Positions 6,473-11,261 of a stretch of DNA of 11,261 bases are shown in pieces. The notes under the pieces are model-generated. The model searched no databases and was not told the origin of the DNA. It worked only from the letters and a program-made list of their open reading frames with translations. The stretch's first letter is position 1, and every line of letters starts with the position of its first letter. Position numbers and translations under genes: made by a program. The DNA is from an uncultured Lachnospiraceae bacterium (GTDB lineage: Bacteria; Bacillota_A; Clostridia; Lachnospirales; Lachnospiraceae), in NCBI GenBank assembly GCA_946614075.1, contig CAMOGO010000018.1, positions 1-11,261 on the forward strand, written 5' to 3'.

Positions 6473-9139
6473 GTGGACAAGTATGAATATAGTGTAAAAA
6501 TAGATAAAATCCGGAAGATGGCGGATAAGGGAAAGTATGACGCGGTCGCCAAGATCGCGGATCAGCTGGACTGGTCCCGGGTCTCCGATACCAAGCTTCT
6601 GACGACGGTGGCAGATGCCTACGAGAGCGTCGGACGCTATTCGGATGCCAAGGATACCCTGCTGGTGGTCTATGACCAGGTACCGCCCAGCCGTCGTCTG
6701 GTATATCGTCTGACCGAGCTTTCGGCCAAGGAGGGGAATTTCCGCGAGGCAGAGGATTTTTATCAGGAGTTTGAGGAGCTTTCTCCGAACGATACCGGAA
6801 AATTCATTCTGCGGTATGAGATTTCGGCAGCAAAGGGAGAGCCGATTTCCAAGCTGATCCAGATCCTGGAGGCCTATAAGAGACGTGAGCTCGATGAGAA
6901 ATGGTCGTACGAGCTGGCAAGACTCTATCATCGCGCCGGCCGCAAGGACGACTGCGTCAAGCTTTGCGATGATATCATTCTGTGGTTTGGCGTCGGCCAG
7001 TACGTGGACAAGGCCATGGAGCTGAAGCAGCTTTATGCGCCGCTCACCGAGGAGCAGAAGGAGCACCGGGAGAACAAGGCCAAGTACGAGGCGAAGCTGC
7101 AGGCTGTCGAAAAGAGATACGCACAGGGCCGTAAGCGTAAGCGCCCCACGTCAGCGACCGCATCCTTAGAGGAGCGTGTCGAAAATGAATCCGAGGCGAT
7201 CCAGCAGAACCTGGCAGAGTACGTGGACAAGTCCCGTACCAGCGCCGTGGAGGAGAGCGACGAGGACGAGTATGCAAAGAGCCTTGGAAAGACCAAGGAG
7301 GTTATCCTTCCCCGCAGAGCAGGTGAGACCGGCGAGCTGACCGAGCTGCACCAGGCTCTCGAGATGTCCAAGGGTATCGTGCCGGATCTGGATCTGGATA
7401 CGATCGCCGAGGCAGCGGAGGAGGAGCACCAGGCGGCTATGCGCGAGCATATGACCTGGAGCACCATGGAATCCGCGATGCGCGGCCGCGAGGCTGAGGC
7501 AGCCCGTGCAGCAGAGGCACTTCTGAGAGAGACCGGCGAGGTCGAGGAAGAGGATCTTAGCGAGGCAGCATCTCCCGCGGCACAGAGCATGGATGAGGAG
7601 GTCGAGGAGATCGTGGAGGCAGCAGTTCCTGCGGCAGAGAATACCCAGGCTGCATCCCAAAAGACGCCTTCCGCCGTGGAAAGCGCTTTGGGCGCTGTAC
7701 AGGCCTCAGACGACGAGGACACCCCGATCGACCCGAATGCAACGCTGGAGGACCTTCTGAGAGAGGCCGAGGCGATGCTTGGAACAAGTAGTAGTGCATC
7801 TGAGACGAGTACCGCGGCTCAGAGCCAGACGGCGAGCGCCGCAGATGAGACAGGAAGAAGACTGCGTCCGGAGCAGAGGAGGCCGGCTATGGCGGCACCG
7901 GATAGTGTGAAGACTATGCTTGCAGAGGAAAGAGAGGCAGCTTCACCGGAGAGAAGGGCAGCGGAGGCGGCAGAGGCCGCTGAGCGCAAGGCTCGTGAAG
8001 AGGCGGCAGCTGCAAAGAGACGTCGCGAAAGAGAGCTTGCGGAAGCTGAGAAGAAGGCCCGCGAGGAAGCTACCAATAAAAAGGGAATGGAAGAAGCAGC
8101 ACAGATCGCTGCTGAGCTTAGAGAGGGGCGGAAGGACGCCGCACCTGCCGTGGCACGGGATACCCGTGAGATTCCTGCCAAGGCTGCCGCACAGCAGGCC
8201 GCAAGGGCGGCCGTTGAGCCGAGCCGGAAGACCATCCGGTGCGCTCTTCTGGAGACGAACGATCCTGCCAAGGTACTTTTACGAGCAACCGAGGCTTTGA
8301 AGAAGATTCACGAGAGACTGGGGACGGAGGCCTCACAGGCAGCCAAGATCACCGGTGAGAAGTTTAACAGCAAGGGCGTACGCAGATCCTTGGAGCGTCT
8401 GGCAGGCCGCGACCTGATCGTCGAGGCGGCAGGCTCCCTGACGCCGGAGCTGATTGCCGAGCTGACCGATGAGTTGACCTCCCCGAGCAGCGTGAGCGCG
8501 ATCATCCTGACCGACACATCCGAGGAGATCCGCCGGATCGCACAGGATTATCCGGGACTGAAGGCATACTGCAGCTATTTCCGCGATAATTCCCAGGCCC
8601 GCCCGGCCGCAGCCGGCACAACAGCCGCCGCAGCCGGCACAACAGCCGCCGCAGCCGCACCGGCGAAAAAGGCCGCACCGCGCGACGAGGCTCGCGACGC
8701 GAAGGGATCCAGACCGGAGACCGCAAAAGCCCGTCCGGCTCGTCCGGCCGCCGAGAGCAATGCCGAAGAGGAGAGACGTCCGGCCGCCGAGTCCGGAAAG
8801 GCTCCCGCACGCGATGAGCGCCACAGACGCCCCGGCACCAAGGGCAAAGGCCACGCGAAAAAAGGCGAGCTGACGATGCAGGATTTCGCAAAGTGCGTCG
8901 AGAACTATGCACGGAAGCTGGAGTGCGAGCTGGATGAGAAGGCCGCCCTGGCGATTTATGCCCGCGCAGAGCAGCTCATGGACGAGGGTGTCATCCTGAC
9001 CGATGAAGTCGCCAAGAATATCACGGATGAGGCCGTAACCCTGGCCGAAAAGCCGTCCTTACGAGGCGTATTCTCCGGAAAGTACAATAAAGACGGATAC
9101 CTGATCCTTCGCGAACAGCACTTTATGAAAGCAAAGTGA
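6473..9139 (+). CDS. Large TPR protein with low-complexity middle and degenerate AAA+-like C-terminal domain
   Basis: The 888-residue product has no known specific function. I chose GTG 6473 because an agggagag site lies just upstream and MDKYEYSVKIDKIRKMADKG fits a real N-terminus. Residues 1-195 look like TPR-type helical repeats (DAYESVGRYSDAKDTLL, KEGNFREAEDFYQEFEEL, ARLYHRAGRKDDCVKLCDDI). About 200-490 is acidic and Ala/Glu-rich. About 493-555 is a strongly charged helix or coiled coil (ERRAAEAAEAAERKAREEA). About 585-705 resembles an AAA+ core: a P-loop-like position without GxxGxGKT (LLETNDPAKVLL, 592-603), a Walker B-like strand DLIVEAAGSL (647-656) with catalytic Glu replaced, and a sensor-1-like strand AIILTDT (676-682). 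After a second Ala/Arg-rich linker, residues about 804-888 resemble an AAA+ lid. No signal peptide or membrane segment is seen, so it is probably a cytosolic scaffold. The AAA+ reading is inference. Confidence 0.75.
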   Translation: MDKYEYSVKIDKIRKMADKGKYDAVAKIADQLDWSRVSDTKLLTTVADAYESVGRYSDAKDTLLVVYDQVPPSRRLVYRLTELSAKEGNFREAEDFYQEFEELSPNDTGKFILRYEISAAKGEPISKLIQILEAYKRRELDEKWSYELARLYHRAGRKDDCVKLCDDIILWFGVGQYVDKAMELKQLYAPLTEEQKEHRENKAKYEAKLQAVEKRYAQGRKRKRPTSATASLEERVENESEAIQQNLAEYVDKSRTSAVEESDEDEYAKSLGKTKEVILPRRAGETGELTELHQALEMSKGIVPDLDLDTIAEAAEEEHQAAMREHMTWSTMESAMRGREAEAARAAEALLRETGEVEEEDLSEAASPAAQSMDEEVEEIVEAAVPAAENTQAASQKTPSAVESALGAVQASDDEDTPIDPNATLEDLLREAEAMLGTSSSASETSTAAQSQTASAADETGRRLRPEQRRPAMAAPDSVKTMLAEEREAASPERRAAEAAEAAERKAREEAAAAKRRRERELAEAEKKAREEATNKKGMEEAAQIAAELREGRKDAAPAVARDTREIPAKAAAQQAARAAVEPSRKTIRCALLETNDPAKVLLRATEALKKIHERLGTEASQAAKITGEKFNSKGVRRSLERLAGRDLIVEAAGSLTPELIAELTDELTSPSSVSAIILTDTSEEIRRIAQDYPGLKAYCSYFRDNSQARPAAAGTTAAAAGTTAAAAAPAKKAAPRDEARDAKGSRPETAKARPARPAAESNAEEERRPAAESGKAPARDERHRRPGTKGKGHAKKGELTMQDFAKCVENYARKLECELDEKAALAIYARAEQLMDEGVILTDEVAKNITDEAVTLAEKPSLRGVFSGKYNKDGYLILREQHFMKAK
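8608..8660 (+). repeat. 21-bp tandem repeat in the Ala/Thr-rich linker
   Basis: Two exact 21-bp units lie at 8608-8628 and 8629-8649, each reading cgcagccggc then acaacagccgc, followed by a partial unit cgcagccgcac (8650-8660). They encode a seven-residue Ala/Gly/Thr repeat in the linker between the pseudo-AAA+ core and the lid-like C-terminus. Confidence 0.85.
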
Positions 9140-9241
9140 GGATGACTGAATGGCAGGCTGATGAGCTCGCTCATCAGACGCCGGCAATCCGAGCGCGCAA
9201 CAAAATGAGCCATACAGCTTCGCGAACGTATGCTTTCATAA
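9107..9241. repeat. Structured intergenic region with inverted and direct repeats
   Basis: An 11-bp perfect inverted repeat TTATGAAAGCA (9123-9133) / TGCTTTCATAA (9231-9241) brackets the spacer; its left arm lies in the last codons of the TPR gene. A 10-bp direct repeat CTTCGCGAAC occurs at 9107-9116 and 9218-9227. Inside is a perfect 8-bp hairpin CTGATGAG-ctcg-CTCATCAG (9158-9177). A local hairpin CACTTT/AAAGTG (9119-9124/9133-9138) would compete with the left arm. There is no T-run, so it does not look like an ordinary terminator, and I see no clear promoter for the next gene. Confidence 0.65.
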
Positions 9242-9263
9242 TTAGATAATGGAGAGATAGTAA

Positions 9264-10103
9264 TTGAATTACAAACTGATAGCGTTTGACCTGGACGGAA
9301 CCCTTCTGGATGACCACAAATGCATCTCGGACCGCACGATGGAAGTACTCACGGCGGCCGCGGATCGCGGGGTCATCCTGGTTCCCGCCACCGGACGGAT
9401 GCGAGGTGCATTACCAAAGGCAGTGGCAGAGCTGCCTTTTGTGCATTATCTGATCACGATCAACGGCGGTATTGTCTGGGATACAGACAAGGAAAAAATC
9501 ATTTTCAGCAAAATTTTCAATAGAGACCAGGGGCTCGCGGTCTGGGATTTTATCCAGCAGTACGACGCCTTAAAGGACCTCTATGCCGAGGGGCATGGCT
9601 GGATGAACCCGGAGAATCCGGATCTGATCGAGCATTATGCCATTTATCCGGAGATCATCAAGCTGATCCGTTCGACCAGAGAGGTCTGCCCGGATGTCCG
9701 CGAGCATATCCTCGCAGGCGACGGCGTGGAAAAGTTCAATCTGTACTTTGCCGACCTGGACAAGCAGGCAGCCGCCAAAAAGGAGATTGCGGAGAAGTTT
9801 CCTTATGTAAAGGCGACCAATTCCGTCATCAACAATATCGAGCTGAACCATTTCGAGGCGCATAAAGGCAATGGCCTGAGCGCCCTGTGCGAATATCTGG
9901 GGATCCCGCTTGAGGAGACGATCGCCTTTGGCGATGGCGATAACGACACTCCGATGCTCGAGGCAGCAGGCCTTGGCGTCGCCATGGCCAATGGGGACGA
10001 AAGCGTAAAGGCGAAGGCGGATTATATCACATTGACAAATGAAGAAAACGGCGTGGCGGAGCTGATCGACCGCCTGATACTGAAGGGAGGCACATTGGCA
10101 TGA
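9264..10103 (+). CDS. Cof-type HAD-IIB family phosphatase
   Basis: Haloacid-dehalogenase superfamily hydrolase with a type IIB cap; relatives dephosphorylate sugar phosphates, nucleotides or cofactors, and the substrate cannot be read from sequence. All four motifs are present in the 279-residue product: DLDGT (residues 9-13; Asp9 nucleophile, Asp11 acid/base), ATGR (42-45), Lys201 in HKGNG, and GDGDND (223-228) for magnesium. The cap spans about 85-190. The start is TTG at 9264, supported by GGAGAG at 9251-9256 and by the position of DLDGT nine residues in, as in the family; no ATG fits better. The gene overlaps the next one by ATGA (10100-10103), indicating translational coupling. Confidence 0.93.
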   Translation: MNYKLIAFDLDGTLLDDHKCISDRTMEVLTAAADRGVILVPATGRMRGALPKAVAELPFVHYLITINGGIVWDTDKEKIIFSKIFNRDQGLAVWDFIQQYDALKDLYAEGHGWMNPENPDLIEHYAIYPEIIKLIRSTREVCPDVREHILAGDGVEKFNLYFADLDKQAAAKKEIAEKFPYVKATNSVINNIELNHFEAHKGNGLSALCEYLGIPLEETIAFGDGDNDTPMLEAAGLGVAMANGDESVKAKADYITLTNEENGVAELIDRLILKGGTLA

Positions 10104-10825
10104 GCATTCACTGGATTGTCATCGTTTCGGTTTTAATCCTGGCAATTTCCATTATCCTGGGATATATCACAGGCTTTTTGAAGACCATCTTCTCCATGGT
10201 GGAGATCGTACTGGCTATCGTCCTGGTCATGATGCTGTCTCCGATCACAAACAGCGTTATCCAGAAGCAGACCAATCTGCGCGCGCAGATTCAGGAGTCG
10301 ACCCAGTCCGCTGTCGTTTCTCTCATCGAGGAGCAGGCAGAAAAGGGAGAGCAGTCCCTGGATCAGCTGGAAAAGGATCTGATCCGCGAGCTTTGCCCGA
10401 TCCCGGCCCTTCAGGGCTGGCTGCAGGAAAGACTTGACGGCTCCCTCACGGAGACTCTGGACGTAGAGGGCCATGCAGCCCAGCTTTCCTATGAGATCAG
10501 CAAAAACCTGGCTGACGCGATCCTTTCGGCGATCAGTACGGCCATCACTCTGATTGTCGTCGTGATCCTGATCCAGATCGCACGTATCATCATCACGCTC
10601 GTAGGATCCCTGCCGGTCATCAGCACGGTGAACCAGATGGCAGGAGGTGTCCTGGGCCTGGTACGCGGCGTCGTCATTCTCTGGCTGATCGGCATCGTAC
10701 TGGTAGCAGCCGGCGGCACCGACTGGGGCAAGGAAGCATTGCAGGCCGCATTCCACACACCAATCCTGTCCATCATCTACCGGAACAATCTGCTGTTTAA
10801 CCTCGTGATGGGACTTCTGCATTAG
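10100..10825 (+). CDS. CvpA-family integral membrane protein
   Basis: The 241-residue product has four predicted membrane segments: about residues 4-24, 31-47, 140-168 and 181-205. The first two are followed by a large hydrophilic loop (about 50-135), and the last two are joined by VGSLPVISTVNQMAGG, with the glycine-rich AGGVLGLVRG that is typical of the CvpA / colicin V production protein family. The C-terminus (TPILSIIYRNNLLFNLVMGLL) also resembles clostridial members. CvpA proteins are linked to envelope homeostasis and, in E. coli, colicin V production; the molecular role is not settled. The ATG overlaps the HAD stop codon, with gggagg at 10085-10090 as ribosome binding site. A long terminator follows, so this is the last gene of its transcript. 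Confidence 0.85.
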   Translation: MSIHWIVIVSVLILAISIILGYITGFLKTIFSMVEIVLAIVLVMMLSPITNSVIQKQTNLRAQIQESTQSAVVSLIEEQAEKGEQSLDQLEKDLIRELCPIPALQGWLQERLDGSLTETLDVEGHAAQLSYEISKNLADAILSAISTAITLIVVVILIQIARIIITLVGSLPVISTVNQMAGGVLGLVRGVVILWLIGIVLVAAGGTDWGKEALQAAFHTPILSIIYRNNLLFNLVMGLLH

Positions 10826-10884
10826 AAAAAGAGAAGCCGAAAACAAAATTCTTTCCTATATATAAGAAGAATTTTCAAGACTTG

Positions 10885-10961
10885 AAAACCCTCTCCAATC
10901 CACATTATCTTGTGCACCACCAAAACACAGGACACAAGGTAAAGGGGAAGAGAGGGTTTTT
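10885..10961 (+). terminator. Long hairpin terminator between cvpA-like gene and rRNA promoters
   Basis: AAAACCCTCT (10885-10894) pairs with AGAGGGTTTT (10951-10960). Within it TTATCTTGTG (10905-10914) pairs with CACAAGGTAA (10933-10942, one G-U). Short CC/GG contacts could join the two stems into one long hairpin with an 18-base loop. The 3' T-run (10957-10961) makes it a terminator on the + strand, and the 5' A-run would serve the other strand too. Just upstream is a weaker AT hairpin, AAAATTCTT (10845-10853) with AAGAATTTT (10867-10875). Confidence 0.75.
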
Positions 10962-11019
10962 CACATCGGCGAGTTGTGGTTAGTGGGCAAAATAATCGAA
11001 AAAAGACGGAAAAATTGTG

Positions 11020-11048
11020 TTGACAAACCCACAGACGAGTGATATCAT
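11020..11048 (+). promoter_or_regulatory. rRNA operon promoter P1
   Basis: TTGACA (11020-11025), 17-bp spacer, TATCAT (11043-11048). An A-rich stretch upstream (10991-11015) could act as an UP element. The perfect -35, strict spacing and position before a leader typical of 16S rRNA suggest an rrn promoter. Confidence 0.85.
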
Positions 11049-11139
11049 TCAGTTCAGCGTTTGGGAAACATTGAGAAAACGTTAACAACCCACTTTTAAA
11101 ACCTGCCTTTCGGGGCAGTAAAAAAAATTAAAAAAGTTG

Positions 11140-11168
11140 TTGACAAGTCAAAACGAACGTGATAAGAT
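11140..11168 (+). promoter_or_regulatory. rRNA operon promoter P2
   Basis: TTGACA (11140-11145), 17-bp spacer, TAAGAT (11163-11168), preceded by a run of A with few T (11120-11135) that fits an UP element. It lies exactly 120 bp after P1, the usual tandem arrangement of Firmicutes rrn operons. Predicted start near 11175, at the G that opens the leader hairpin. Confidence 0.88.
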
Positions 11169-11174
11169 GTGGAA

Positions 11175-11261
11175 GTTCGCCGGTGAGCGAACAACAAAAC
11201 ATCACAAAGCACCTTGATAATTAAACAGTATAACCAACCCTGAAAATTCTTTTAAGAGAAT
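11175..11261 (+). other. rRNA operon leader, upstream of 16S rRNA (16S itself not in window)
   Basis: The leader opens with a hairpin GTTCGC (11175-11180) / GCGAAC (11187-11192), possibly boxB-like, followed by gcaccttgataattaaacag (11209-11228), which resembles the conserved stretch found before 16S genes in clostridia and may contain the boxA antitermination element. The conserved 16S 5' end (agagtttgat...) is not reached, so the gene is inferred to begin beyond the right edge. Confidence 0.7.

Noticed and set aside
7033..7722. Ser/Ala-rich minus-strand open frames within the TPR protein gene
   Set aside because: They are the expected complement of Ala/Glu-rich codons on the + strand.
9229..9250. 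Candidate -10 boxes (TATGCT, CATAAT, GATAAT) before the HAD gene
   Set aside because: None has a recognisable -35 box at 16-18 bp upstream.

Overview
The window looks like chromosomal DNA of a fairly GC-rich low-GC-phylum (Firmicutes/Clostridia) bacterium, most likely Lachnospiraceae. The grounds are the long Bacillus/Clostridium-type SRP RNA with an Alu domain, the order SRP RNA - dnaX - ebfC - recR, the strong AGGAGG-like ribosome binding sites, and a TPR protein downstream of recR of a kind I associate with that family. The family assignment is inference. All supported genes lie on the + strand.

Layout. (1) 1-1400: 3' part of a MoxR-type AAA+ ATPase gene, cut by the window edge. (2) 1506-2456: a trigger-factor-like chaperone/prolyl isomerase that lacks the ribosome-docking domain. 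(3) 2534-3145: tadA, the tRNA wobble adenosine deaminase, with a repetitive charged tail. (4) 3154-3546: a promoter, SRP RNA and terminator unit. (5) 3548-6271: the dnaX-ebfC-recR replication/repair operon with its own promoter. (6) 6359-9139: a promoter and an 888-residue TPR/low-complexity protein whose C-terminal part resembles a degenerate AAA+ domain. (7) 9264-10825: a Cof-type HAD phosphatase gene overlapping a CvpA-family membrane protein gene by 4 bases. (8) 10826-11261: a long terminator hairpin, then an AT-rich region with tandem strong promoters and a leader typical of an rRNA operon. The 16S gene should begin just beyond the right edge.

Functionally this is mostly housekeeping DNA: protein targeting and folding (SRP RNA, trigger-factor-like protein), decoding (TadA), clamp loading and recombinational repair (DnaX, EbfC, RecR), and the start of a ribosomal operon. 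No mobile element, CRISPR array or defence island is visible.

The points most worth a second look are the TPR/pseudo-AAA+ protein, the truncated trigger factor, a structured repeat set around 9107-9241, a recurring pattern of short tandem duplications in linkers, tails and gene-end spacers, and the apparent tandem-duplication origin of the rRNA promoters.
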